Below are positions 11,698-21,238 of a stretch of DNA of 64,000 nucleotides, in pieces (the stretch's first letter is position 1; each line of letters begins with the position of its first letter). The translations under genes were made by a program, and so were the position numbers. The notes below the pieces were generated by a model. That model was not told the origin of the DNA. It did not search any database and worked only from the letters and a program-made list of their open reading frames with translations. The DNA comes from Pinus tabuliformis (Eukaryota > Streptophyta > Pinopsida > Pinales > Pinaceae): contig CM062818.1 of assembly GCA_031772625.1 (NCBI GenBank), positions 1,679,950,167-1,680,014,166 of the forward strand. The letters run 5' to 3'.

Positions 11698-12029
11698 GAA
11701 TATAAAAGTTTTAACTATTCTGTAAACTGTAAATTATAAATATATGTTAACATAAAATAATATTAAATAAAAGTTATTAAATATATAAGTAATGGAATGA
11801 TTTAAGGGTTAGAAATTATTATTATTATTATTATTTATTTAGCAAATTATCATAGATTGATTTCACGATTATTTTTCTTTTTTAACCAAGTTAAAATTAT
11901 TAGAATATAACTAATCGCATGAACAAAAAGTTATTAAAACCTCAAACTAAATCAACTACTCATCAAAGAACAAAGGCTACCGGATACGGGAAACAAGGGG
12001 AAATGTACCAGAAAGAAAACAAGAACAAG
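11698..12029 (-). other. 3' flank/UTR of the left Penelope copy
   Basis: AT-rich, non-coding, with an (ATT)n tract at about 11817-11838. It is mirrored by 16873-17245, showing that it belongs to the element. Confidence 0.8.
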
Positions 12030-13577
12030 TTATAACCTAGGGGCAGGGGGGGGAGGGAGGGTTGGGATCCCGCAACTACTAATCTTCCAACCATCCTCTC
12101 TATTGAGATTGCTCGGCCTTTTTTCAATCTCAAGGGCCTCCCTAAATTTTCGGTGATGGAAATGCGAAACCCTAGCAATAACACTAGCCTCCTCAATACA
12201 GACATGATGATTGGTTTTCTCCACATGTTCTGCTAAAGCAGAAGACTTGGTTCTCCTATGCTTAAGGTCAGTTGCGTGTTCACTAATCCTTTGATTAATG
12301 GAGCGACCAGTCTCACCAATATAGGGGGTCCCACAGGAACAAGGAATAATATATACTCCTTTCATGTCCTTAGGGTCGATAGGATCCTTCACAGATTTGA
12401 GGGACCTACGAATGGTGTTAAGGGGTCTAAACGTCGAGGGGACATTATGCTTCTTCAGAATCCTCGCAATCCTATCAGTGGTTCCCTGAACATACGGAAG
12501 ATGGACACCTGGAATCCGTTCTTTCGGTTCTCTTTTAGATAACGAATTCTTGGTTGCTTTGAGGAAAGCCTTCTGTCCCATGTATCTACTATAACCGTTC
12601 TCCATAAAGACATTTAGGAGATGGGATTTCTCCTCGTCGAAGCTCTTTTCATCAGAGATCCTTATGGCACGAGTAGCAAGGGTGTTGAGGACCCCCAACT
12701 TCTGCGCTGGGAAATGATGGGAACTAGCATGAAGATACTGCTCTGTATGTGTTTTCTTATGAAACACTCGGTGGGAGAGGGAACCATCACAATTTTTAGA
12801 AATAAGAATATCAAGGAACGGGAGGCAACCATCTACTTCCTGTTCCTTGGTGAACTTGATGGCTGCGGATTGATTGTTGAGATGATCGAAGAAAAGATCT
12901 AACTCCTCTTGGCCATGAGACCAGATGACATTAGTGTCATCTACATATCTCTTCCAAATCTTAGGCAGGAGGTGGGCTAAGTTTAGAGCCTTGGACTCAA
13001 AATATTCCATAAAAATATTAGCAACAACAGGGGATAGGGGTGAGCCCATGGCAACCCCATAGGTTTTCTCAAAGAACTCTCCTTCAAAACTGAAAAAGGT
13101 CGAAGTGAGGCATATCTCAACTAACCGAGCGGTATCAGGATCTGTCAGATGGTTGATCACCTCCATGGCCTCATTAATAGGGATGCAAGTGTAAAGGGAA
13201 ACAACATCAAAACTGACAAGAATGTCTCTAGAGTCCAGGTTAATGTCCTTGAGTTCCTCAATAAAGGAAGCAGAGTCTTTGATGAAGGACTCTGTATGGC
13301 CAACTAAGGGTTTAAGCTTTAAGGCAAGGAACTTAGCAAGAAGGTAGGTAGGACTGCCAATGGTGTTGACAATGGGTCTAAGGGGAGCTCCTTCCTTATG
13401 AATTTTAGGGAGCCCATAGATTCTAGGAGTGATAGGATTGCTCTCAATGAGTTTATGATGCAGGGAACTCACTGAGTTATAGGATTTAATGGCAAGGGCA
13501 ACATTTCTGGAAATCTTCTTTAATGGTTTTTTGGGAAGCTTCTTATAGCTTCTGCTATTATGAAGATGATCCAACAT
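12030..13577 (-). CDS. Penelope-like RT with C-terminal GIY-YIG endonuclease (left copy, open frame)
   Basis: 515 open codons on the minus strand. RT fingers with PRIYGLPKIHKEG and PLRPIVNT; motif A FDVVSLYT; motif B GVAMGSPLSPVVANIF; motif C YVDD (about 12940); FLDILISKN and FHKKTHTEQYLH toward the thumb. From residue about 405 a GIY-YIG nuclease: GVYII, PCSCG, YIGETGR, an INQRISEH helix with the catalytic Arg, then ALEIEKR and LNREDG. Internal Cys and His pairs match the zinc-binding linker of endonuclease-positive PLEs. PLEs copy RNA by target-primed synthesis. The N-terminal extension is cut off by a one-base deletion near 13583, so the natural protein was longer; the RT and nuclease cores look intact. 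Confidence 0.93.
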   Translation of the reverse strand: MLDHLHNSRSYKKLPKKPLKKISRNVALAIKSYNSVSSLHHKLIESNPITPRIYGLPKIHKEGAPLRPIVNTIGSPTYLLAKFLALKLKPLVGHTESFIKDSASFIEELKDINLDSRDILVSFDVVSLYTCIPINEAMEVINHLTDPDTARLVEICLTSTFFSFEGEFFEKTYGVAMGSPLSPVVANIFMEYFESKALNLAHLLPKIWKRYVDDTNVIWSHGQEELDLFFDHLNNQSAAIKFTKEQEVDGCLPFLDILISKNCDGSLSHRVFHKKTHTEQYLHASSHHFPAQKLGVLNTLATRAIRISDEKSFDEEKSHLLNVFMENGYSRYMGQKAFLKATKNSLSKREPKERIPGVHLPYVQGTTDRIARILKKHNVPSTFRPLNTIRRSLKSVKDPIDPKDMKGVYIIPCSCGTPYIGETGRSINQRISEHATDLKHRRTKSSALAEHVEKTNHHVCIEEASVIARVSHFHHRKFREALEIEKRPSNLNREDGWKISSCGIPTLPPPPAPRL

Positions 13578-14444
13578 TTTATTGCGTAGTCTACCTTGTT
13601 AAGAATGACAACAGCCCCACCTTTGTCAGCTTTTAGAACAACAACATCATTGTTCTGATTTAGGGATCTGAGGGCCTCAAATTCTTCCTTGCTAAGGTTT
13701 CTCTTAGGGGGTTTAGCCTTCCTAAGGATAACAGCACAATCCTGCTTAATGGTGTTTTTAGTATTATCAGATAAACCACGAATCCCAAATTCTATGTCAC
13801 AAATAATGTCATCCATAGGGATCTTCTTAGGGGCCAAGGCAAAATTTAAACCTTTGCCTAAAACCCTAAAAACAGAAGGGGGAAAGGAGAAACTAAATAA
13901 ATTGATAACCTTATTATTAATATGAGAAGGAGGGGGAGGAGGATTAATCTTATTTATACTATGATTCTTCCTAAACTTAGAATTACTGTTTATGTTAAGA
14001 ATTTTTAACTTATTATTATTATTAATGAAACTACTTTCTATATTATTATTCACATAATTATAATTAATTACATCCTCCTCTTTATTATTATTATTATTAT
14101 TATCAACAACCACATTATTATTAATATTCTTATTCTTATTCTTATTCTTATTCTTATTCTTATTCTTATTATTAAAGACAACATTATAATTATTATTATT
14201 AGTCTCATTATTCTTATTATTACCAATGAAATTAATATTATTATACTAATGAAATTATTATTATTATTATTATTATTATTAGCAGACAATAAATCACTAA
14301 GAGAACAACGCAGTGGGAGGTTAGAGTCCTTACCGATGACAGGAACCCAGCTATAGCTCTGTATTAGTTTAGCAGGGATCGAAATACTATCAAGACAAGA
14401 AATGCAGAGGGAAGAACTCTGTGTTAAACAACCAGCAGAGGATA
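13520..14444 (-). pseudogene. Penelope N-terminal region, left copy (frameshifted, Asn-rich)
   Basis: Upstream part of the same protein. The frame at 13520-14113 contains runs of asparagine, a proline run, then FALAPKKIP, the EFEALRSL region and LKADKGGAVVILNKVDY, where a missing C (relative to the right copy) shifts the frame just before KMLDHLHN. A second one-base loss near 14247 separates the outermost segment (SSAGCLTQSSSLCISCLDSIS...), which reads up to the palindrome centre without an ATG. The polyN stretches come from (AAT)n and (AAT/AAG)n microsatellite sequence inside the coding region. Confidence 0.8.
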
Positions 14445-14452
14445 TTTGCCAG
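14445..14452. other. Palindrome centre (spacer TTTGCCAG)
   Basis: GAGGATA (14438-14444) and TATCCTC (14453-14459) flank the 8-base spacer. Perfect pairing continues outward with few mismatches, so the DNA could extrude as a cruciform and a transcript through it could form a very long hairpin. Confidence 0.85.
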
Positions 14453-16872
14453 TATCCTCTGTTGGTTGTCTAACGCAGAGTTCTTCCCGCTGTGTTTCTT
14501 GTCTTGATAGTATTTCGATCCCTGCTAAAACAATACAGAGCTATAGTTGGGTTCTTGTCGTCGATAAGGACTCTAACCTCCCCCTGCGTTGTTCTCTTGG
14601 TGATTTATTATCTGATAATAATAATAATAATAATTTCATTAGTAATAATAATATTAATTTCATTGGTAATAATATTAATAATGAGACTATTAATAATAAT
14701 AATAATGTTGTCTTTAATTGTAAGTATAATAATAATTATTATTATTATATTAATAATAATAATAATGATGATGAGAATAAGAATAAGAATATTAATAATA
14801 ATATTAATAATAATGTGGTTGTTAATAATAAAGAGGAAGATGTAATTAATTATAATTATGTGAATAATATCATAGAAAGTAGTAGTAATTTCATTAATAA
14901 TAATGATAAGTTAAAAGTTCTTAACATAAACAGTAATTCTAAGTTTAGGAAGAATCATAGTATAAATAAGATTAATCCTCCTCCTCCTCCTTCTCATATT
15001 AATAATAAGGTTATTAATTTATCTAGTTTCTCCTTTCCCCCTTCTGTTTTTAGGGTTTTAGGCAAAGGTTTAAATTTTGCCTTGGCCCCTAAGAAGATCC
15101 CTGTGGATGACATTATTTGTGACATAGAATTTGGGATTCGTGGTTTATATGATAATATTAAAAACACCATTAGGCAGGATTGTGCCGTTATCCTTAGGAA
15201 GGCTAAACCTCCTAAGAGCAACCTTAGCAAGGAAGAATTTGAGGCCCTCAGATCCCTAAATCAAAACAATGATGTTGTTATTCTAAAAGCTGACAAAGGT
15301 GGGGCTACTGTCATTCTTAACAAGGTAGACTACCGCAATAAAATGTTGGATCATCTTCATAATAGCAGAAGTTATAAGAAGCTTCCCAAAAACCCATTAA
15401 AGAAGATTTCCAGAAATGTTGCCCTTGCCATTAAATCCTGTAACTCAGTGAGTTCCCTGCATCATAAACTCATTGAGAGCAATCCTATCACTCCTAGAAT
15501 CTATGGGCTCCCTAAAATTCATAAGGAAGGAGCTCCCCTTAGACCCATTATCAACACCATTGGTGGTCCTACCTACCTTCTTGCTAAGTTCCTTGCCTTA
15601 AAGCTTAAACCCTTAGTTGGCCATACAAAGTCCTTCGTCAAAGACTCTGCTTCCTATATTGAGGAACTCAAGGACATTAACCTGGACTCTAGAGACATTC
15701 TTTTCAGTTTTGATGTTGTTTCCCTTTACACTTGCATCCCTATTAATGAGGCCATGGAGGTGATCAACCGTCTAACAAATCATGATACCACTCGGTTAGT
15801 TGAGATATGCCTCACTTCGACCTTTTTCAGTTTTGAAGGAGAGTTCTTTGAGCAAACCTGTGGGGTTTCCATGGGCTCACCCCTATCCCCGGTTGTTGCT
15901 AATCTTTTTATGGAAGATTTTGAGTCCAAGGCTCTAAACTCAGCCCGCCTCCTGCCTAAGCTTTGGAAGAGATATGTAGATGACACTAATGTCATATGGT
16001 CTCATGGCCAAGAGGAGTTAGATCTTTTCTTCGATCATCTCAACAGTCAATCCACGGCCATCAAGTTCACCAAGGAATAGGAAGTAGATGGTTGCCTCCC
16101 GTTCCTTGATATTCTTATTTCTAAAAATTGTGATGGCTCCCTCTCCCACCAAGTGTTTCGTAAGAATACACATACGGAGCAGTATCTTCATACTAGTTCC
16201 CATCATTTCCTAGCACAGAAGTTGGGGGTCCTCAACACCCTTGCTACTCATGCCATAAGGATCTCTGATGAAAAGAGCTTCGATGAGGAGAAATCCCATC
16301 TCCTGAATGTCTTTATGGAGAACAGTTATAGTAGATACATGGGACAGAAGGCTTTCCTCAAAGCAACCAAGAATTCGTTATCTAAAAGAGAACCGAAAGA
16401 ACGAATTCCAGGTGTCCATCTTCTGTATGTTCAGGGAACCACTTATAGGATTGCGAGGATTCTGAAGAAGCATAATTTCCCCTCAACGTTTAGACCCCTT
16501 AACACCATTCGTAGGTCCCTCGGATCTGTGAAGGATCCTATCGACCCTAAGGACATGAAAGGAGTATATATTATTCCTTGTTCCTGTTGAACCCCCTATA
16601 TTGGTGAGACTAGTCACTCCATTAATCAAATGATTAGTGAACACGTAGCTGACCTTAAGAATAGGAGAACCAAGTCTTCCGCTTTAGCAGAACATGTGGA
16701 GAAAACCAATCATCATGTCTGTATTGAGGAGGTTAGTGTTGTTTCTAGGGTTTCGCATTTCCATCACCGGAAATTTAGGGAGGCCCTTGAGATTGAAAAA
16801 AGGCCGAGCAATCTCAATAGAGAGAATGGCTGGAAGATCAGTAGTTGCTGGATCCCAACCCTCCCTTCCTAG
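14453..16872 (+). pseudogene. Penelope-like RT + GIY-YIG, right copy (two stops)
   Basis: One frame from the palindrome centre to TAG at 16870, interrupted only by TAG 16078 (CAG in the left copy) and TGA 16588 (Gly codon in the left copy). No frameshift, unlike the left copy. Shared domains: an N-terminal Ser/Cys segment, a long Asn-rich tract (about 14612-14960), a proline run, RT with FDVV, GSPLSPVVANLF and YVDD (about 15973), then GIY-YIG. In the nuclease the GETGRSINQR segment reads GETSHSINQM, so the catalytic Arg and neighbours are lost. No initiating ATG is visible in this frame before KMLDHLHN; 5' truncation is the simplest reason. Confidence 0.92.
14612..14835 (+). repeat. (AAT)n-type microsatellite inside Penelope coding sequence (right arm)
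   Basis: Imperfect AAT/AAG/ATT trinucleotide repeats that keep the reading frame and encode asparagine-rich sequence. Mirror-image tracts are at about 14055-14280 in the left arm, with an extra (TTCTTA)n block there (about 14128-14172). Confidence 0.9.
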
Positions 16873-17245
16873 TCGTTTTCTTCCCTCCCCCCCCCCGCCC
16901 CTAGGTTATAGCTTGTTCTTGTTTTCTTCCTGGTACATTTCCCCTTGTTTCCCATATCCAGTAGCCTTTGTTCTTTGATGAGTAGTTGATTTAGTTTGAG
17001 GTTTTAATAACATTTTGTTCATGCGATTAGTTATATTCTAATAATTTTAACTTAATTAAAAAAGAAAAATAATCGTGAAATCAATCTATGATAATTTGCT
17101 AAATAAATAAATAATAATAATAATTTCTTTCTAACCCTTAAATCACTCCTTTACTTATATATTTAATAACTTTTATTTAATATTATTTTATTTTAACATA
17201 TATTTATAATTGAAAGTTTAAAGAATAGTTAAAACTTTTATATTC
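16873..17245 (+). other. 3' flank/UTR of the right Penelope copy
   Basis: Mirror of 11698-12029: a C-rich tract followed by AT-rich non-coding sequence with an (AAT)n tract near 17100-17122. Confidence 0.8.
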
Positions 17246-17540
17246 ATATGGCCCTTTAACTTTTAATTTAATAAGAATATTACTAACTATCAATTTAATA
17301 ATCAAGTTAAATTAATCTTTTTTATTTTAATCTTGAAATCAATCTAGGATAATATGCTAAATAATATTTAAATTATTTAAAATATTCTTTCTAACCCTTA
17401 AATCACTCTAATATTTATATATTTATATATTTAGTTAACAACCTTTATAACTAGCTTTTAATTTATAATTTATTTTAATATATATGGTTAAAACTTCTAT
17501 ATTCATATGTCCCTTTAACTTTTAATTTAATAAGAATATA
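17020..17540 (+). repeat. ~260-bp direct tandem repeat at the Penelope 3' side
   Basis: Two diverged units, about 17020-17280 and 17281-17540. Both contain, in order, the GAAATCAATCTA segment, the TTCTTTCTAACCCTTAAATC segment, and TATTCATATG followed by CCCTTTAACTTTTAAT. Only part of the first unit is mirrored in the left arm. Confidence 0.75.
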
Positions 17541-17717
17541 ACTAACTATCAATTTTAATATTAACTTAATAAGGTTATGCCCCTAGTCCGGTCCAACTAG
17601 CCGTTTCCCAGTCAAATTTAGCTATTAGTCAATATAGCCATTACCTGGTCTAGAATTTAGTCGTTGGATGCTCTGCTCTGACTATTTAACATGCATAGCT
17701 AGATCTGATTCTTCAAC

Positions 17718-17764
17718 TTGTCCTGACGATGAACCACACTAGTTGGTTCGAAACGCGTCGACAA
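17718..17764 (+). ncRNA. Type I hammerhead ribozyme motif of a Penelope-like element
   Basis: All core parts are visible. Stem I pairs TTGTC (17718-17722) with GACAA (17760-17764). The core box CTGACGA (17723-17729) fits CUGANGA. Stem II pairs GAACCA (17731-17736) with TGGTTC (17744-17749), with loop CACTAGT. GAAA (17750-17753) follows. The minimal stem III is the self-complementary ACGCGT (17753-17758), and the predicted cleavage is after GTC (17759). One extra T (17730) lies between the core and stem II. Very short stem III hammerheads, which can act as dimers, are known from the terminal repeats of PLEs; here the motif lies about 470 bp beyond the palindrome arm on its 3' side. Folding is inferred, activity untested. 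Confidence 0.85.
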
Positions 17765-17830
17765 ATGAAATATCATGTGATTTATGCCGAAAAATCTCTC
17801 ATAAACTTGACATGGATCACAGAAGCCTCA

Positions 17831-17968
17831 ATTCAACAAGAGAATTCCCTTCCTTTCCCTTTAAATTCAATTAAATTAAATTTAAATTAATTTAATTTCA
17901 TGTATAATTAAATTTATTTGAATTTGATTTTACATATAAAATTAAATTAAAATAAATTATATATATAG
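17831..17968. other. AT-rich spacer
   Basis: AATTAAATT-rich DNA without genes. A related stretch is at about 37530-37670, suggesting a dispersed AT-rich repeat family. Confidence 0.6.
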
Positions 17969-18190
17969 TGACTGGCAGAATTGGTAATGTGTCGATTCTC
18001 GTACTTGCATGAGAGAAGGTCGATCCCTGATGGCTGCCACTATAACTTCTAGGTGCAACTACACCGCCACAATCATAGCACATGGATAAGACGAGGTTTG
18101 AACCTGTGACTTTCACAACGACACAAAAATCTTATTAGTACATTTGCTAACCAACAAGCCGACCAACAAGCCGCACCCCTCGAGGCTTTA
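17969..18190 (-). mobile_element. tRNA-derived SINE (minus strand)
   Basis: Read on the minus strand, a tRNA-like head has an A-box-like GGCTTGTTGGTTAGC and a B-box GGTTCAAACC (plus-strand complement near 18092-18102), followed by a non-tRNA body. RNA polymerase III promoter boxes in this order and spacing are the hallmark of SINEs. The flanks are too AT-rich to call a target duplication. Confidence 0.65.
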
Positions 18191-18348
18191 TATTTATTTT
18201 ATTTTTATATTATAATTAATTGTGTTTATGTTATAATTAATTTTTACATTATAATTAATTTTATTTTTTATTAATTATGTTTAATTATGTTAATTAAGTT
18301 GCTATAATTAATTAATTGTGTTTATGTTATAATTAATTTTATATTTAT
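18191..18348. other. AT-rich spacer (TTATAATTAATT repeats)
   Basis: Irregular repetition of TATAATTAATT(G/T)TGTTTATGT. The same texture recurs at 18960-19190, 37660-37770 and 43640-43930. No coding content. Confidence 0.7.
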
Positions 18349-18955
18349 TTTTTTGTGGGTCAACAAGCTTTCATTATATTATCAAAAAAAGACTCAGTAC
18401 AAAAATCATTTCTAGAGTCTCATCTTTCTCATGCAGAGTATACTTGGGGAAGATAAGGCCTAGAGGAAGATAGTGACAACCCGTGCCAATAGTTATTTCC
18501 GGGTGACCTATTAGCCATAACATACATTGCCAAAAAGGAGCAAAACTCTAAATAGTGGACATCCTCATTAGGGGGGTGGATTAGGCAAGAAGACAAGAGG
18601 GACATCGATGAGCCCAGCATGCTTGTGCATGTGCAAGTCGATATGCTCCACCCTTGCCTCTAAGGTGCAAAGGTGGTTGTTTGTGTGTCAGTGTTGTCAC
18701 TGAAGACTTTTCACTATGTCCAAGATCTCGTTATGGATGTGTTGGATGTCGTTGATGTAGGCGACTAATTGGCCACAATCCTCATAGCAATGGTCTCTTA
18801 GGGTGTCAATGTTTAGCTAGATATTTTGAATTTGGCCTGCAATTGAGTCCAAAGTGGCAATAGCTTCGACTTGGCCCAGTGAATGGGTAGGAGATAGCGT
18901 CGCTCCCTCTTTTCTGTCCCAACTATCTGAATGATCAGAGGACGAATGACTACCC
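18349..18955 (-). mobile_element. Probable 5'-truncated LINE 3' end (minus strand)
   Basis: On the minus strand the block ends in TAATATAATGAAAGCTTGTTGACCCAC followed by an A-run (T-run at 18350-18354), the usual look of a plant LINE 3' UTR. Its GC content exceeds the AT-rich flanks. AATTAATTTTATATTTA before it and a near match after it (18961-18978) could be the target duplication, but such sequence is common here. The 63-codon minus frame at 18429-18620 has no recognisable domain. Confidence 0.4.
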
Positions 18956-19443
18956 TCACAATTAATTTTTATATTATAATTAATTGTGTTTAATTCTATT
19001 AATTAAATTGTTATAATCAATTGTCTATATGTTACAACTTAATTAATTGTCTTTATGTTATAATTTATTTTATATTATCATTAATTTTATTTAATTATAA
19101 TACAATATTATTTAATTTTAATATAATTTTAATTAATTATAATTAATTGTGTATATTATAATTATAATTATTTAATTTATTGTCTTTATGGTGGTCATTC
19201 TTGCGAGCAAGCACACAACTTTCACTGAATTTCTAATAGGTTTCTTGTTTTCCATTACTCATTCACTAAGGTTTAATAAATTACTTTTACCATTGCAGAG
19301 TCGTGCAACAATTTACATATATATAGATATAACAACATAATATTGTACATATATCACATTCCCACACAATATGTAAACAATAAGTTGCAACATTTTCCTA
19401 ATTAGTAATTTAACTTCTCAATTTTTTTATTATTAATATTCAA
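18956..19443. other. AT-rich flank of element C, left side
   Basis: No genes. From about 19370 to 19448 it closely matches 43977-44060, so this is part of a duplicated sequence into which element C inserted. Confidence 0.7.
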
Positions 19444-19448
19444 GACTC

Positions 19449-19751
19449 TATTATGCAACCAAGTCACAAAATAAAAGAAGATATAGATCAACGACTTCAA
19501 AAATAAGCCTCTTCAAGGGAGCAACCTCCTTTACATTACACAAATGAAAAATTCTTGGATGATACAAATGACAAGACCTCCTTTCTATATGTAGGAGTCT
19601 AAGGGGTCACACTATAATCAGAGCCTACATAACAATAGTATTGTAAGGGCACAACAATAACAATAATGGGCTTCTATAGGGCACAACAATACAGTAAGGG
19701 GGTTGCATTAATAAAAATAAGGGGCTACACTAGTAGTATAGGGACCTAACA
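19449..19751 (-). repeat. 3' LTR of element C
   Basis: 303 bp, begins TATTATGCAACC (TGTTATGCAACC in the other LTR) and ends GGACCTAACA. To its right the plus strand shows CCCTTCTCCTTC (19754-19765), the complement of a polypurine tract, confirming minus orientation. Confidence 0.93.
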
Positions 19752-19789
19752 TGCCCTTCTCCTTCAAAAAGTTTTGTCCTCAACACTTG

Positions 19790-20446
19790 AGTAGTTATGG
19801 ATGCTTTTGTATAAAATTATCATCCTCCCATCTGGAATCTTCAGCAAGTAAGTTCTTCCACTTAATGAGATACTTGAAATTGATCGATTTCGTCGCTATC
19901 GGGTTCTTGTTTCCGTGATTGCTACAGCTTCCCAAATGATTTTTCCTTCCTCTTCAAGTTCCGACAATATTTTTTGAACTGAGATATTGTCACCTATAAC
20001 CTTATTGAAGCATGAAACATGGAAAACTTGCTGCACTCTGGAAGATGCATGAAGCTCCAATTTGTATTCCATAGTACCAATCTTTTGCAACACCTTGTAA
20101 GGACAATAGTACTTTGGTGATAATTTATTATCCTTCTTATCTTGCTTGAGGGACGTTTGTTTGTATGGTTGTAGCCATAAAAATACCCAGTGGCATACAT
20201 AAAAATGTCTTTCGCTGTGATGTTGAGTTGCTTGTTGTTTCATTCGATTCTATGCCAAAATGAGGTTATCTTTTAAGAGTTGGAAAACTTATTGTTTATG
20301 TTCGATGTGAGGTTCCACTACTTGAATCTTAGAAATTTCTCTTCAAGACGATGTGATGGATGGTGGATGATATCCATAAAGTGCCAGAAACGGGATCATT
20401 TTTGTTGTAGTAAGGAAGGAAGTGTTATACCACCATTCAGCCAGAG
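19790..20446 (-). pseudogene. Element C integrase C-terminus with chromodomain
   Basis: Minus strand from the B insertion point: PLAEWWYNTS (end of the core), a shifted stretch, then FLWLQPYKQTSLK, KLSPKYYCPYKVLQKIG (GPY/F module with Gly changed to Cys) and VFHVSCFNKVIG in the 115-codon frame 19896-20243. A frameshift leads to FKYLIKWKNLLAEDSRWEDDNF (about 19800-19875), a typical chromodomain, which is thought to direct chromovirus integration to marked chromatin. Confidence 0.85.
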
Positions 20447-20451
20447 GTAAC
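20447..20451 (-). repeat. Target-site duplication of element B, left
   Basis: GTAAC, repeated at 28281-28285. Removing B and one copy restores the integrase reading WVKWLPLAEWW of element C, an independent check of the exact boundaries. Confidence 0.93.
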
Positions 20452-21238
20452 TATTGGCATGAAAATGACAATAGGGAATAGACCCTGGGTTCAGGCACAA
20501 GGGGCCAACAAGGCTCCAATGTAGTCTAGGACAATGTCAACATTTTTGCCTTACCCGGAAGGGTAAGCAGTCTCACCTGAGGCATGTCACGATCGAAGTT
20601 AGCCGGGGCCAAAGGGGGTATCAAGCAAGTTGCAAATAAAGGACGTCAATAGCTCATAACACTAAACCCTTTGTACTATCCAAGCATGTTATTCTACTCA
20701 TATCATCACAGGAAACTACCTAGCGAATGATGATTCATTTAAAATTTTAAATAACCCACAAGAAACACAACAATACAATATGGATCCCAAACTTCTTCTT
20801 TCATTAACTGAAATATAAGATAGTACATGACTGATTACAAAAGGCTCGAAGCATGTTCATCAAATACACAAAGAGCACAACTATCAAGAATGGACATATC
20901 CAGAGTAGAGGACAATCCTCGCCTTTCCACAATTGATCTGACTCTCTAGATCATGTCCTCACTCATCTGCTTCATCACCAACCCCTTCCTCATGCTATCT
21001 TCTGCCTTTTATCCTTTGCTTTACCTTCCTACTGCTAGTTTTTCCCTTGGCTGCCTTTTATTTTCCCTTGCTCGATTGCTCCTGTTATCTTCTGTCACCT
21101 TGCCGCAACTGCACGTTCACTCTTAGTTCTTGCCCATTTCCTTGGTTGTCAGCTTCGCAACCCCAACCATTGTTCCTGCCACCTTTTCTTGGCTTTCCTT
21201 CCTGTAAAAACCAAAAATTCGAAACAAAGGCCGTAATA
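20452..21238 (-). repeat. 3' LTR of element B
   Basis: Starts TATTGGCATGAAAATG on the plus strand and ends CCGTAATA. It pairs with 27481-28280 over its full length with visible divergence. I find no convincing polypurine tract next to it. Confidence 0.9.

Larger units (their letters stand above)
11698..17245. repeat. 5.5-kb palindrome: two Penelope-like elements head to head
   Basis: The arms 11698-14444 and 14453-17245 are reverse complements along their whole length (RT, endonuclease, 3' UTR and AT-rich 3' flank), around an 8-base spacer TTTGCCAG. Over about 280 aligned RT residues I count 22 differences between the arms (about 92% identity), plus indels in the AAT repeats. Both copies point outward and are truncated at the same 5' point, since no ATG precedes the shared N-terminal sequence. 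The divergence argues against a recent assembly artefact. The left arm stops at the LINE poly(A). Confidence 0.93.

Noticed and set aside
11698-17245. Assembly artefact as the cause of the palindrome
   Set aside because: The arms differ by substitutions and indels (about 8% at protein level), which a collapsed or mirrored assembly would not create; still worth a long-read check.
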